Assembly: GCF_036321025.1 (NCBI RefSeq)
Contig: NZ_JAZAPB010000002.1
Location: 1,364,001 to 1,428,000 of the forward strand
Length of the DNA stretch: 64,000 bases
Reading direction: 5' to 3'
DNA from: Alteraurantiacibacter hainanensis
GTDB lineage: Bacteria > Pseudomonadota > Alphaproteobacteria > Sphingomonadales > Sphingomonadaceae
Shown: piece by piece, positions 50,686 through 59,570 of the stretch
Layout of the letters: each line of letters begins with the position of its first letter
How positions within the stretch are numbered: position 1 is the first letter of the stretch
Notes under the pieces: generated by a model
Database searches by the model: none
What the model was told of the DNA's origin: nothing
The model's input: only the letters and a program-made list of their open reading frames with translations
Position numbers and translations under genes: made by a program

Positions 50686-52428
50686 CTACACCAGCGCCTT
50701 GGCTTCATCGGCCATCGTGCCGCCGTGCTGATCGCCATAGAGCAGCATCTCGGTATGCGCCGCTCCCGAAGGGATCATCGGGAAGCAGTTGGCATCCTTC
50801 GACACCTGGCAATCGACCATCACCGGACCGTCATGCTCCAGCATGGCGCGGATGCCGTCTTCCAGTTCGCTCTCTGATGTGATGCGAATGCCTTTCCAGC
50901 CATAGCTTTCGGCCAGCTTCACGAAATCGGGCAGGCTGTCGGAATAGCTGTTCGAATAGCGGCTTTCATAGGTCAGTTCCTGCCACTGGCGAACCATGCC
51001 CATGTATTCGTTGTTGAGGATGAACACCTTCACCGGCAGGCGAAACTGGCTGGCGGTGCCCAGTTCCTGGATGTTCATCTGAATGCTCGCCTCGCCCGCA
51101 ATGTCGATCACAAGGCTATCGGGATTACCCAGCTGCGCGCCGATGGCCGCCGGCAGGCCGTAGCCCATCGTGCCGAGGCCACCGCTGGTGAGCCACTTGT
51201 TCGGACCCATGAAGCCGAAATACTGCGCCGCCCACATCTGGTGCTGGCCCACCTCGGTGGTGATGATGGGATCGCGGTCCCTCGTCATGGCGAACAGCGT
51301 TTCCACCGCCTTCTGCGGCATCAGCGAATCCTGGCGCTGGGGATAGGCCAGGCTGTCGCGTGCTTTCCACCCGGCGATACGCGCCTTCCATTCGCCCAGA
51401 TCGGCGGATTTGCGCTTGCCCCAGCACTCGATCATCTGTTCCAGCACGGTGCCACAATCGCCCACGATGCCAAGGTCCACCGGCACCACCTTGTTGATGC
51501 TGGAGCGGTCGATATCGATGTGGATCTTCTTCGAATTGGGCGCGAAGGCGTCCAACCTGCCTGTCACGCGGTCGTCGAAGCGGGCGCCAACGCACACCAT
51601 CACGTCGCACTGGTTCATCGCCATGTTGGCTTCCAGCGTACCGTGCATGCCCAGCATGCCCAGCCAGTCGGGATGGTCTGCCGGGAAGGCGCCAAGGCCC
51701 ATCAGGGTGGAGGTCAGCGGTGCGCCGGTAAGCTGCTGGAATCGGCGCAAGGCAGCGGAGGCCGCCGGGCCTGAATTGATCACCCCGCCGCCGGTGTAGA
51801 GGATCGGGCGCTCCGCATTGGCGATGAGGTCCACCGCTTCGGCGATCTCCTCGGGCGCGGCGACGGTGCGGGGCTGGTAGCGCTTGCGACGCTGCGATGC
51901 GCCTTCGGGCATTTCGGCCGTCGCGATCTGCACGTTCTTGGGAATGTCCACCACCACGGGACCGGGCCGCCCGGTGGAGGCAATCTCGAAGGCTTCCTCT
52001 ATCGTCGCGGCGAGGTCCGCTGGGTCCTTCACCAGGTAATTGTGCTTCGAGCAGTGGCGCGTCAGGCCGATGGTATCGGCTTCCTGGAAGGCATCGGTGC
52101 CGATCAGGTTGGTGGGCACCTGCCCGGTGATCACCACCAGCGGGATTGAATCGAGGAAGGCATCGGCGATGCCGGTGATGGCGTTGGTCGCGCCGGGGCC
52201 GGAGGTGACGAGCACCACGCCGGGCTTGCCGGTGGAACGGGCGTAGCCTTCCGCCGCGTGGGCGGCTCCCGCTTCATGCCGCACCAGGATGTGTCGAATG
52301 CGCGAGTCTGAAAACAGTTCGTCGTAGATGGGAAGTACGGCGCCGCCGGGATAGCCGAAGACGAATTCGACATCCTGTCGCACCAGGCTTTCCACCAGTA
52401 TCGCAGCTCCGCTGCGTTCATCGGACAC
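50686..52428 (-). CDS. ilvB: Acetolactate synthase large (catalytic) subunit
   Basis: A 580-residue thiamine-diphosphate enzyme (AHAS) making acetolactate from pyruvate. The N-terminal Pyr domain has EFVFGYPGGAVLPIYDELF (catalytic Glu follows in RHEAGAAHAAEGYAR), the middle domain binds FAD, and the C-terminal PP domain has the ThDP motif GDGxx-like IDIAGEASIQMNIQELGTAS (GEAS in place of GDGS, so the metal Asp is Glu) plus NNEYMGMVRQWQE. It is followed by ilvH and ilvC, the complete first steps for Val, Leu and Ile. A promoter and a terminator hairpin precede it. Confidence 0.95.
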   Translation of the reverse strand: MSDERSGAAILVESLVRQDVEFVFGYPGGAVLPIYDELFSDSRIRHILVRHEAGAAHAAEGYARSTGKPGVVLVTSGPGATNAITGIADAFLDSIPLVVITGQVPTNLIGTDAFQEADTIGLTRHCSKHNYLVKDPADLAATIEEAFEIASTGRPGPVVVDIPKNVQIATAEMPEGASQRRKRYQPRTVAAPEEIAEAVDLIANAERPILYTGGGVINSGPAASAALRRFQQLTGAPLTSTLMGLGAFPADHPDWLGMLGMHGTLEANMAMNQCDVMVCVGARFDDRVTGRLDAFAPNSKKIHIDIDRSSINKVVPVDLGIVGDCGTVLEQMIECWGKRKSADLGEWKARIAGWKARDSLAYPQRQDSLMPQKAVETLFAMTRDRDPIITTEVGQHQMWAAQYFGFMGPNKWLTSGGLGTMGYGLPAAIGAQLGNPDSLVIDIAGEASIQMNIQELGTASQFRLPVKVFILNNEYMGMVRQWQELTYESRYSNSYSDSLPDFVKLAESYGWKGIRITSESELEDGIRAMLEHDGPVMVDCQVSKDANCFPMIPSGAAHTEMLLYGDQHGGTMADEAKALV

Positions 52429-52446
52429 GGTACTCTCCTGCGTTCC

Positions 52447-52482
52447 TGAAAAGATTAACCCGGCGCAATCGCTTGCGCCGGG
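52447..52482 (-). terminator. Intrinsic terminator between miaA and ilvB (also in the ilvB 5' leader)
   Basis: CCCGGCGCAA (from 52459) and TTGCGCCGGG (to 52482) form a perfect 10-bp stem with a TCGC loop. On the minus strand it is followed by TTAATCTTTTC. It would end miaA, but it also lies downstream of the predicted ilvB promoter, so it may attenuate ilvB. Confidence 0.75.
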
Positions 52483-52509
52483 CTATTCCTCTCCTACTCA
52501 CCGGGGATG

Positions 52510-52538
52510 GGCATATGGGTTAGAATCTGTCTTGTCAA
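52510..52538 (-). promoter_or_regulatory. Predicted strong sigma70 promoter for ilvB
   Basis: On the minus strand an exact TTGACA (52533-52538), a 17-base spacer and TATGCC (52510-52515), right after the miaA stop. Predicted transcripts begin about 20 bases before the terminator hairpin and 75 bases before ilvB. Confidence 0.55.
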
Positions 52539-52541
52539 CAC

Positions 52542-53489
52542 CTAATCCGAGAATATTATTTCAAATTCAGCCTCAAAATCGACATTTATGGGCTCTTTAC
52601 GCGTCCAGGCCTCCGGTGGCTGGTGTCGCAGCCAGGTATATTGCCGCTTGGCGTAGTTGCGCGTCACCTGCTGCCCCAGCGCAATAGCCTCCTCCCGGGA
52701 AAGGTCGCCGCGCAGGCAAGCGGCTATCTGCGGCACGCCGATGGCGCGCATGACAGGCAGGTCCGGATGGAGGCCCCGCGCCAGCAGGCGTTCGACTTCC
52801 TCCACCGCGCCTTCATCCATCATTCGCGCAAACCGCCGGTCGCAGCGTTCGTACAGCCATTCGCGGTCTGGCAGCAGGATCAGCGGGGCGAGGGTGACTG
52901 CGTGGCCGATGCCCCCGGTCTTCACCCGCTGCCATTCGCGCAGTGTCTTCCCGGTGGAGCGTACCACTTCCAGCGCGCGCGCCAGTCTCTGGGTGTCGCC
53001 GGGGTTAAGCGCTTCCGCGGAGACAGGGTCTTCCTGCTCCACGGCGGCAAACAGGTCCTCGCCCTGCATCGTGCGGACCTGTGCACGAATACCCTCGTCG
53101 ATCTCCGGGATGGGCGCGATGCCTTCCAGCAGCGTGCGTATATAAAGGCCGGTGCCGCCCACCAGGATCGGCACGGCGCCGCTCAGCTGCGCGTTCTCGA
53201 TCTCGCGCTTGGCGGCATCGGCCCAGTCCGCCGCCGAACAGGGCTGCGCCCCGTCCCATGCGCCGAACAGGCGATGCGGCACCCCGCGCATCTCCTCCCT
53301 GCTCGGCCGGGCGCTGAGGACCTGCAAGTCGGCATAGACCTGCGCGCTGTCCGCGTTGATGACCACCGAGGGCGTGCCGCGTCGTTCCAGTGCCAGCGCC
53401 AGGTTCACCGCCAGATCGCTCTTGCCGCTGGCTGTCGGTCCTGCGATGAGCGCCAGCGGTTTTCCGACAGGAGTTGCAGACTTGCTCAT
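52542..53489 (-). CDS. miaA: tRNA dimethylallyltransferase
   Basis: A 315-residue enzyme that adds a dimethylallyl group to A37 of tRNAs reading UNN codons. The P-loop is LALIAGPTASGKSDLAVNLA, followed by NADSAQVYADLQVLSARPS, PILVGGTGLYIRTLLEGIAP, the DTQRLARALEV helix, and VTRNYAKRQYTWLRHQ near the end. ATG at 53487-53489 gives the canonical start. Its first 8 bases overlap the start of serB on the opposite strand. Confidence 0.95.
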   Translation of the reverse strand: MSKSATPVGKPLALIAGPTASGKSDLAVNLALALERRGTPSVVINADSAQVYADLQVLSARPSREEMRGVPHRLFGAWDGAQPCSAADWADAAKREIENAQLSGAVPILVGGTGLYIRTLLEGIAPIPEIDEGIRAQVRTMQGEDLFAAVEQEDPVSAEALNPGDTQRLARALEVVRSTGKTLREWQRVKTGGIGHAVTLAPLILLPDREWLYERCDRRFARMMDEGAVEEVERLLARGLHPDLPVMRAIGVPQIAACLRGDLSREEAIALGQQVTRNYAKRQYTWLRHQPPEAWTRKEPINVDFEAEFEIIFSD

Positions 53490-54363
53490 TGCCCGGCTGA
53501 TAGCAGACCCCGCCACACTGGAAAGGCGGCTAGACGCCATGACTGCCGATCTGGCCGATACGGAGGTGCCCATTGCGCACGCGGCGATGCTCGATTTCTG
53601 CGGCGACGTGCTGCAACTGGAAAGCCCGGGCGACGATGTGGCGGCGCTGCGCAATGCACTCGACGGCTATTTCGAGACCAGCGATGCCATAATCGCCCGC
53701 GACGAATTCCGCGTGCCCGACCTCTTCGTGTCCGACATGGATTCAACCATGATCGGACAGGAATGCATCGACGAACTGGCCGACTACGCGGGGCTGAAGG
53801 AAAAGATCGCAGCCATCACCGAGCGCGCGATGCAGGGCGAACTGGATTTCGAGGCTGCCCTGCGCGAACGCGTTTCTCTGCTGGATGGTCTTTCGGAAGA
53901 TGCCATCACCCAATGTCTGGACGAACGCATTCGCCCGACCGAAGGCGCGCGGGTGCTCGTCAACACTCTCAAGTCGCGGGGATGCCGCACGGTTCTGGTG
54001 ACAGGCGGATTTCATCATTTCGCCGACGTGGTGGCAGAGCAGATCGGGTTCGAACGGGTGGTCGGCAACCGGCTCGAGGTATCGGGCGGCAAGCTGACCG
54101 GCGGCCTTGTCGGCGGCATCACCGACAGCGGAACGAAGAAGGACGTCCTCAGCGAAGAACGCGGCAAGCTGGGCGAGGGCGCGGTCACCATGGCGGCGGG
54201 CGACGGCGCGAACGATATTCCCATGATCGAGAGCGCAACCTACGGCATCGCCTACCGCGCCAAGCCGAAGGCGCGGGCCGCGGCAAACGGCTGGGTGGAT
54301 CGCGGCGACCTGACCGCGCTGCTCAAGCTGCTGGAAGTGCGGGAAGAGGACTGGGTGGCCTAG
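53482..54363 (+). CDS. serB: Phosphoserine phosphatase
   Basis: A 293-residue HAD-superfamily phosphatase, the last step of serine synthesis. Residues ~1-75 are an ACT-like N-terminal domain; the HAD core has the nucleophile motif FVSDMDSTMIGQECIDELAD, motif II VLVTGGFHHFADVVAEQIGF, the Lys in GTKKDVL and the metal motif GDGANDIPMI. TTG at 53482 is preferred because AGGAG lies 8 bases before it and the upstream frame runs into miaA. Its 5' end overlaps miaA head to head and its 3' end overlaps the nitroreductase gene by 4 bases. Confidence 0.94.
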   Translation: MLIARLIADPATLERRLDAMTADLADTEVPIAHAAMLDFCGDVLQLESPGDDVAALRNALDGYFETSDAIIARDEFRVPDLFVSDMDSTMIGQECIDELADYAGLKEKIAAITERAMQGELDFEAALRERVSLLDGLSEDAITQCLDERIRPTEGARVLVNTLKSRGCRTVLVTGGFHHFADVVAEQIGFERVVGNRLEVSGGKLTGGLVGGITDSGTKKDVLSEERGKLGEGAVTMAAGDGANDIPMIESATYGIAYRAKPKARAAANGWVDRGDLTALLKLLEVREEDWVA

Positions 54364-55046
54364 AGCCAGCTGGAAATCTGGCCGAGGGGCTTCTTCCTCA
54401 GTGCGTGCTCCGGCACCTTCGCTTCGCCCGCCGGGTGGCCCACCACCACGATCATCAGCGGTTTTTCGTTCTTCGGCCTCCCGCACAGGTCGCGGAGGAA
54501 TCCCATGGGTGAAGGCGTGTGCGTCAGGGTTGCAAGGCCCGCTTCGTGCAAGGTGGCGATCAGCATGCCGCAGGCGATGCCGACGCTTTCGTTGACGTAG
54601 TAGTTCTGCGTTTCGCCGTCTTCCTCGATCCCGCCGGTGCGCTGCGCGAAACAGGCGATCAGCCAGGGCGCGGTTTCGAGGAACGGCTTGCTGGCATCGG
54701 TGCCGATCGGGGCGAGGGCATCGAGCCATTCCTCGCTCGCCTTCGGCGTCTCGCCATCCGCGCCATAGAAACGGCGCTCCTCCTCCTCGGCGGCCTCGCG
54801 CACGGCGCGCTTCTTGTCCGCCGAACCGATCACGGCGAAATGCCAGGGCTGGTGGTTTGCCCCGTTGGGCGCGGTTCCGGCAGCGCGGATGGCATATTCG
54901 ATCACATCGCGCGGCACGGGCGTGTCGGCGAAAGCGCGGCACGAATGGCGCGTCTTCAGGCGTTCGAACGCTGCGCGGGCGCGCGCAATGCGCGCTTCGT
55001 CCGACAGTTCGGGTAGAGGCGGGAAGGGCTGGTGCCCTTCGCTCAC
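54360..55046 (-). CDS. Nitroreductase family protein
   Basis: A 228-residue FMN-dependent oxidoreductase. The FMN-binding N-terminal motif is RHSCRAFADTPVPRDVIEYA, followed by GTAPNGANHQPWHFAVIGS and a conserved GIACGMLIATLHEAGLATLT helix. These and the SPMGFLRDLCGRPKNEKPL segment look closer to the BluB/iodotyrosine-deiodinase-like branch than to classic NfsA/B. Substrate is unknown. It overlaps purL by ATGA, so it is translated after it. Confidence 0.88.
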   Translation of the reverse strand: MSEGHQPFPPLPELSDEARIARARAAFERLKTRHSCRAFADTPVPRDVIEYAIRAAGTAPNGANHQPWHFAVIGSADKKRAVREAAEEEERRFYGADGETPKASEEWLDALAPIGTDASKPFLETAPWLIACFAQRTGGIEEDGETQNYYVNESVGIACGMLIATLHEAGLATLTHTPSPMGFLRDLCGRPKNEKPLMIVVVGHPAGEAKVPEHALRKKPLGQISSWL

Positions 55047-57289
55047 GCCTCCATCCAGTCCTTGAAGAAGCTGCGGTGGGCTTTCTTGAGGTCGTCCAGC
55101 GCAACGCCCAGCAGGCTGTCGCCGCCGGTGGTGCCGATGCGGCGGAAGCCGACGCGGGCGGTGTCCTCGTCCTCGGTGCCTTCAGCCAGCGCGCGGTTCA
55201 GCGCCTGGGTATCGGGCACGGTGACGACATAGCGGCCCTGGTCCTCGCCGAACCACCACTGCGCGGCGGTATAGGCTTCGTTAGCCTCCACCTTCGCACC
55301 GATGCCTCCGGCCATAGCCATTTCGGCCAGCGCCACGGCCAGGCCGCCGTCGGAAACGTCGTGTACCGCGCTCACCAGGCCGTCTGCGATCAGCTGGCGC
55401 ACGATCTTGCCGGCGTTCTTCTCCAGCGTCAGGTCGACGGGCGGGGCGCGGCCCTCGTCACGGCCATGCACGACATCGAGCCACAGCGATTTGCCGAGGT
55501 GGGATCGTTCGGGGTCGGGCGTGGCCCAGGCTTCGGCACCGATCAGGTAGATCGTCTCGCCAGCCGCCTTGAAGCCCATGGTCATCATCGCGTCGTAGTC
55601 GTCGATGATGCCGACGCCGCCGATCGCGGGCGTCGGCAGGATCGCGGACCCGCCGCCGGTCGCCTTGCTCTCGTTGTAGAGAGAGACGTTGCCCGACACG
55701 ATGGGGAAATCAAGCACCCGGCAGGCCAGCCCCATCCCGTCCAGCGCGTGGACGAACTGGGCCATGATCTCCGGCCGCTGCGGATTGGCGAAGTTGAGGC
55801 AGTTGGTGACGGCCAGCGGACGAGCGCCCACCGCGCACAGGTTGCGATAGGCCTCCGCGATGGCCTGCTTGCCGCCTTCGTAGGGGTCGGCATGGACGTA
55901 GCGCGGCGTGCAATCCGTGCTGATCGCCAGCGCCTTTTTCGTGCCGTGCACGCGCACCACGCCGGCATCGCCGCCGGTCTGCAGCGTATCGGCACCCACC
56001 TGGCTGTCGTACTGCTCGGAAATCCAGCTCTTAGAGGCGAGGTTGGGAGATGCGAGAAGCTTCAGCAGGTCCGCGCCCACGTCGTCGCTGTCGGGGCGGT
56101 TGGTCATCGGCGCGATGCCTGCCCACTTCGCGTAATCCTCTTTCGAGAGGTAGGGCCGCTCGTATTCCGGAGCGTCGGCCGCCAGCGGGCCCAGCGGAAT
56201 GTCGCAGACGACCTCGCCGCCGAATTCCAGAACCATGTGCTGCGTATCGGTGACTTCGCCGATCACGGCGAAATCCAGTTCCCACTTTTCGAAGATCGCC
56301 GCGGCCATCTCTTCCTTGCCGGGCTTGAGCACCATGAGCATGCGCTCCTGGCTCTCGCTCAGCATCATCTCGTACGGCGTCATGCCTTCCTCGCGGCAGG
56401 GCACCTTGTCCATGTCGAGACGAATGCCCGCCTTGCCGTTGGTGGCCATCTCCACGCTGGAGCTGGTCAGGCCGGCCGCGCCCATGTCCTGGATGGCGAC
56501 GATGGCATCGGTGGCCATCAGCTCGAGGCAGGCCTCGATCAGCAGCTTCTCGGTAAAGGGGTCGCCCACCTGCACGGTGGGGCGCTTGGCCTCAGCATCC
56601 TCGGCAAAGTCGGCGCTCGCCATGGTGGCGCCGTGGATACCGTCACGCCCGGTCTTGGAGCCGACATAGACGATCGGATTGCCGACGCCGGTTGCTGCCG
56701 AGTAGAAGATCTTGTCGGCATCGGCGACGCCCACGGTCATGGCGTTGACCAGGATGTTGCCGTCGTAGGCCGGGTGGAAATTGGTCTCGCCGCACACGGT
56801 CGGCACGCCCACGCAGTTGCCGTAGCCGCCGATGCCCGCGACCACGCCCTGCACCAGGTGCTTCATCTTGGGATGATCGGGTCGACCGAAACGCAGCGCA
56901 TTGGCGTTCGCGACAGGGCGCGCGCCCATGGTGAACACGTCGCGCAGGATGCCGCCCACGCCGGTTGCCGCGCCCTGGTAGGGCTCGATGTAGCTGGGGT
57001 GGTTGTGGCTCTCCATCTTGAAGATCGCGGCCTGGCCATCGCCGATATCGATGACGCCCGCGTTCTCGCCCGGGCCGCAGATCACCCACGGCGCTTCGGT
57101 CGGCAGCTTCTTCAGATGAAAGCGGCTGGACTTGTAGGAACAGTGCTCGCTCCACATGACCGAGAAGATACCCAGTTCCACAAGGTTGGGTTCGCGGCCA
57201 AGTGCGTGCAGGACGCGCTCGTATTCCTCGGCGCTGAGGCCATGCTGTTCGACGACTTCGGGGGTAATGGTGGGCGTATGGTCTGACAT
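55043..57289 (-). CDS. purL: Phosphoribosylformylglycinamidine synthase subunit PurL
   Basis: A 748-residue ATP-dependent amidotransferase subunit of purine synthesis, the small PurL type that works with PurS and PurQ. Motifs are SVMWSEHCSYKSSRFHLKKL, VICGPGENAGVIDIGDGQAA, KMESHNHPSYIEPYQGAATG, QDMGAAGLTSSSVEMA and HDVSDGGLAVALAEMAMAGG. Length fits the small type. purS and purQ are not in view. The nitroreductase gene is coupled to its stop. Confidence 0.96.
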   Translation of the reverse strand: MSDHTPTITPEVVEQHGLSAEEYERVLHALGREPNLVELGIFSVMWSEHCSYKSSRFHLKKLPTEAPWVICGPGENAGVIDIGDGQAAIFKMESHNHPSYIEPYQGAATGVGGILRDVFTMGARPVANANALRFGRPDHPKMKHLVQGVVAGIGGYGNCVGVPTVCGETNFHPAYDGNILVNAMTVGVADADKIFYSAATGVGNPIVYVGSKTGRDGIHGATMASADFAEDAEAKRPTVQVGDPFTEKLLIEACLELMATDAIVAIQDMGAAGLTSSSVEMATNGKAGIRLDMDKVPCREEGMTPYEMMLSESQERMLMVLKPGKEEMAAAIFEKWELDFAVIGEVTDTQHMVLEFGGEVVCDIPLGPLAADAPEYERPYLSKEDYAKWAGIAPMTNRPDSDDVGADLLKLLASPNLASKSWISEQYDSQVGADTLQTGGDAGVVRVHGTKKALAISTDCTPRYVHADPYEGGKQAIAEAYRNLCAVGARPLAVTNCLNFANPQRPEIMAQFVHALDGMGLACRVLDFPIVSGNVSLYNESKATGGGSAILPTPAIGGVGIIDDYDAMMTMGFKAAGETIYLIGAEAWATPDPERSHLGKSLWLDVVHGRDEGRAPPVDLTLEKNAGKIVRQLIADGLVSAVHDVSDGGLAVALAEMAMAGGIGAKVEANEAYTAAQWWFGEDQGRYVVTVPDTQALNRALAEGTEDEDTARVGFRRIGTTGGDSLLGVALDDLKKAHRSFFKDWMEA

Positions 57290-57357
57290 GGCACGCGCCT
57301 TAGCCCCGCTCTTTGCGCTTCGCTAGTCCCGGAGGGCGCGATTTTCACCGCTCGCCT

Positions 57358-57759
57358 TCAGCCCAGCCGAAGCGCGGCCCAGCACGCCGCGCCGCTGGCC
57401 AGTGCCGTGGCGGCGGCACCCCAGGCGATGTCGATTACGCTGACACGGGTGGACCAGGCCTTCATCACCGCCTGGCAGGTGAGGTCGAAGGTGGCATAGC
57501 AAAGCCCGCCCAGCAGCGCGCCGTTCAGCAGGGCGGTGGCCACGCTGCCCTCCTCCACACCCGGTCGCACCGCAAACCAGAGCATTCCGGAGATATATAT
57601 ATGGTAAAACGCTGCCGCCGCGCCCTTGCGGAATTCCTCCGCGAGGATGTCGCCGACGACGGGGCGGTAGAGGCTCTCCGCCGCCCAGCGCACATACACC
57701 GCATCCAGCGCGACAAAGGCCACGCCCGCAGCGATATAGGCGATAATCCACGTCATCAT
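57358..57759 (-). CDS. DUF2177 family membrane protein
   Basis: A 133-residue protein with four hydrophobic segments. It matches the DUF2177 pattern: IAAGVAFVALDAVYVRWAAE with the conserved D, SLYRPVVGDILAEEFRKGAA, HIYISGMLWFAVRPG and CYATFDLTCQAVMKAWSTRV (Y-x-x-x-D-L-T-N-like). Function is unknown; conserved acids and aromatics suggest transport or sensing. It lies 68 bases upstream of purL on the same strand and divergent from xseB. Confidence 0.85.
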   Translation of the reverse strand: MMTWIIAYIAAGVAFVALDAVYVRWAAESLYRPVVGDILAEEFRKGAAAAFYHIYISGMLWFAVRPGVEEGSVATALLNGALLGGLCYATFDLTCQAVMKAWSTRVSVIDIAWGAAATALASGAACWAALRLG

Positions 57760-57818
57760 GGCTCTCCGGCAGGAGCCGCAACTTGACCCTGCGCCCTGCC
57801 AGCGTCAATGGTCGCCCC

Positions 57819-58067
57819 ATGGCACAGGACGGTTCCGACATTTCGGCAATGAGCTTCGAGGAGGCCCTGAAAAGCCTTGAGGACGTGGTGCGCAGGCTGG
57901 AAGGCGGCGAAGTGCCGCTCGACGAAAGCATCGCGCTCTACGAACGTGGGGAGGCACTGCGTCGCCATTGCCAGGCCCGGCTTGATGCCGCGCAGGAACG
58001 GATCGAGAAGATCGTCGCCGGCCCCGACGGCAAGCCGACGGGCACCGCGCCCTTCGACGCAGGATAG
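57819..58067 (+). CDS. xseB: Exodeoxyribonuclease VII small subunit
   Basis: An 82-residue subunit of exonuclease VII, which degrades single-stranded DNA with XseA. The family core is MSFEEALKSLEDVVRRLEGG, then VPLDESIALYERGEALRRHC and LDAAQERIEKIV, forming a helical hairpin. ATG 57819 is preferred over an in-frame upstream ATG at 57783, which would add unconserved residues. ispA starts 5 bases after the stop, an arrangement seen in many proteobacteria (xseB-ispA). Confidence 0.94.
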   Translation: MAQDGSDISAMSFEEALKSLEDVVRRLEGGEVPLDESIALYERGEALRRHCQARLDAAQERIEKIVAGPDGKPTGTAPFDAG

Positions 58068-58072
58068 GCGCG

Positions 58073-58978
58073 ATGGGACTGGTTGTGGCGGACGACGTTC
58101 TCGGCAGGGGCTTGCAGCGCATCCAGCGCGAGGTGGATGCCTGTTTCGACCAGTTGCTGCCGATTCCCGACGATGCCCGCGCTCCCCTGGTAGAGGCGAT
58201 GCGCTATGCCACGATCGACGGCGGCAAGCGGGTGAGGCCGATGCTGCTCGTCACCGTGGCGGAGATGTACGGTGCCAGCCGCAATGCCGCCGTTAGGGCC
58301 GGGTGCGCGATCGAATCGATCCACGTCTATTCCCTGATCCACGACGACTTGCCCTGCATGGACGATGACGACCTGCGCCACGGAAAGCCCACGCTGCACC
58401 GCAAGTATGACGAGGCGACAGCCGTGCTGGCGGGCGATTCGCTCCATGCGCTGGCGTTCGAGATCCTGGGCGGCACCATGGTCAGCACCGATCCCTTCAT
58501 CCGCGCCGAACTGGTCCACGCCCTGGCTGCGGCCAGTGGCCATAACGGCATGGCGGGCGGCCAGGTGATGGACATGGCGGCGGAGGAACGGCAGTTCGAT
58601 CTGCATGGCGTTACCCGCCTGCAGCAGCTCAAGACCGGCGCATTGCTGGGCGCGGCGGTGGAAATGGGCGCGATTCTCGGCAAGGTTCCCGCGGACGGCA
58701 GGGCGCACCTGCGCAACTACGCCCGCGACATCGGTCTCGCCTTCCAGATCGCGGACGACCTGCTGGACGAGGAAGGCGACGAGGAAAAGGCCGGCAAGGC
58801 GCTGCGCAAGGATGCAGGGCAGGGCAAGGCGACCTTCGTTTCGCTGATGGGCGTGGAAGGTGCGCGAGCCCAGGCGCACGCGCTGTCCGAACAGGCCATC
58901 GGCCACCTTGCGGGTCACGGCGAGGAAGCAGACCTGCTCCGGGCGCTGGCGCGGTTTATCGTCGAGCGGGATTGCTGA
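58073..58978 (+). CDS. ispA: Farnesyl diphosphate synthase (polyprenyl synthetase family)
   Basis: A 301-residue prenyltransferase, making the C15 isoprenoid precursor for quinones, undecaprenyl phosphate, carotenoids and hopanoids. The first Asp-rich motif is LIHDDLPCMDDDDLRHGKPT (DDxxxxD spacing) and the second is FQIADDLLDEEGDEEK. KRVRPMLLVTVAEM carries the pyrophosphate-binding Lys/Arg. Length fits FPP synthase rather than longer-chain enzymes. It overlaps coaD (TGATG) and follows xseB. Confidence 0.94.
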   Translation: MGLVVADDVLGRGLQRIQREVDACFDQLLPIPDDARAPLVEAMRYATIDGGKRVRPMLLVTVAEMYGASRNAAVRAGCAIESIHVYSLIHDDLPCMDDDDLRHGKPTLHRKYDEATAVLAGDSLHALAFEILGGTMVSTDPFIRAELVHALAAASGHNGMAGGQVMDMAAEERQFDLHGVTRLQQLKTGALLGAAVEMGAILGKVPADGRAHLRNYARDIGLAFQIADDLLDEEGDEEKAGKALRKDAGQGKATFVSLMGVEGARAQAHALSEQAIGHLAGHGEEADLLRALARFIVERDC

Positions 58979-59490
58979 TGGCGGAACGCATCGGCCTTTA
59001 TCCCGGCACATTCGATCCCTGCACGCTGGGCCATGCCGACATCATCCGGCGCGGCGCCAAGCTGGTGGACCGGCTGGTGATCGGCGTCACCACCAATCCG
59101 AGCAAGAATCCCATGTTCACGCCGGACGAGCGGATGGACATGATGCGCTCCGAGATCGACCGGCTGGGTCTGAAGAACGTCGAGATCCGCGGATTCGACG
59201 CCCTTTTGATGAAGTTCGCCGAGCACGTCGGGGCCAGCATGATCGTGCGCGGCCTGCGCGCCGTCGCGGATTTCGAATACGAATACCAGATGGCCGGGAT
59301 GAACCAGCAGCTCGACGATTCCATCGAGACGGTGTTCCTGATGGCCGATATATCGCTGCAACCCATCGCCAGCAAGCTGGTGAAGGAGATCGCAATCTAC
59401 GGCGGGGATATTTCGCCCTTCGTCAGCCCCGCGGTGAAGGAGCAGGTTACGGCGCGCGTCGCCGAAATCGGTCGGCGCGGCGAATTATAG
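58978..59490 (+). CDS. coaD: Phosphopantetheine adenylyltransferase
   Basis: A 170-residue enzyme of coenzyme A synthesis that adenylates 4'-phosphopantetheine. The nucleotidyl-transferase motif is IGLYPGTFDPCTLGHADII (T-x-G-H), followed by VIGVTTNPSKNPMF, IVRGLRAVADFEYEYQMAGM and FVSPAVKEQV. Standard length. ATG 58978 overlaps the ispA stop. An in-frame TTG two codons upstream is less likely. Confidence 0.96.
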   Translation: MAERIGLYPGTFDPCTLGHADIIRRGAKLVDRLVIGVTTNPSKNPMFTPDERMDMMRSEIDRLGLKNVEIRGFDALLMKFAEHVGASMIVRGLRAVADFEYEYQMAGMNQQLDDSIETVFLMADISLQPIASKLVKEIAIYGGDISPFVSPAVKEQVTARVAEIGRRGEL

Positions 59491-59570
59491 TCGCATACAT
59501 GTTCATTGAACTGTCAGCAGCCACACGATAGGGCCGCATGGCAAATCACCTATCACTTTCGGACGGGACC

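Noticed and set aside
54857..57286. Very long plus-strand open frame (~800 codons) across purL
   Set aside because: It is the antisense of purL, caused by high GC and codon bias; its Arg/His/Gly/Ala-rich product matches no family and purL is certain.
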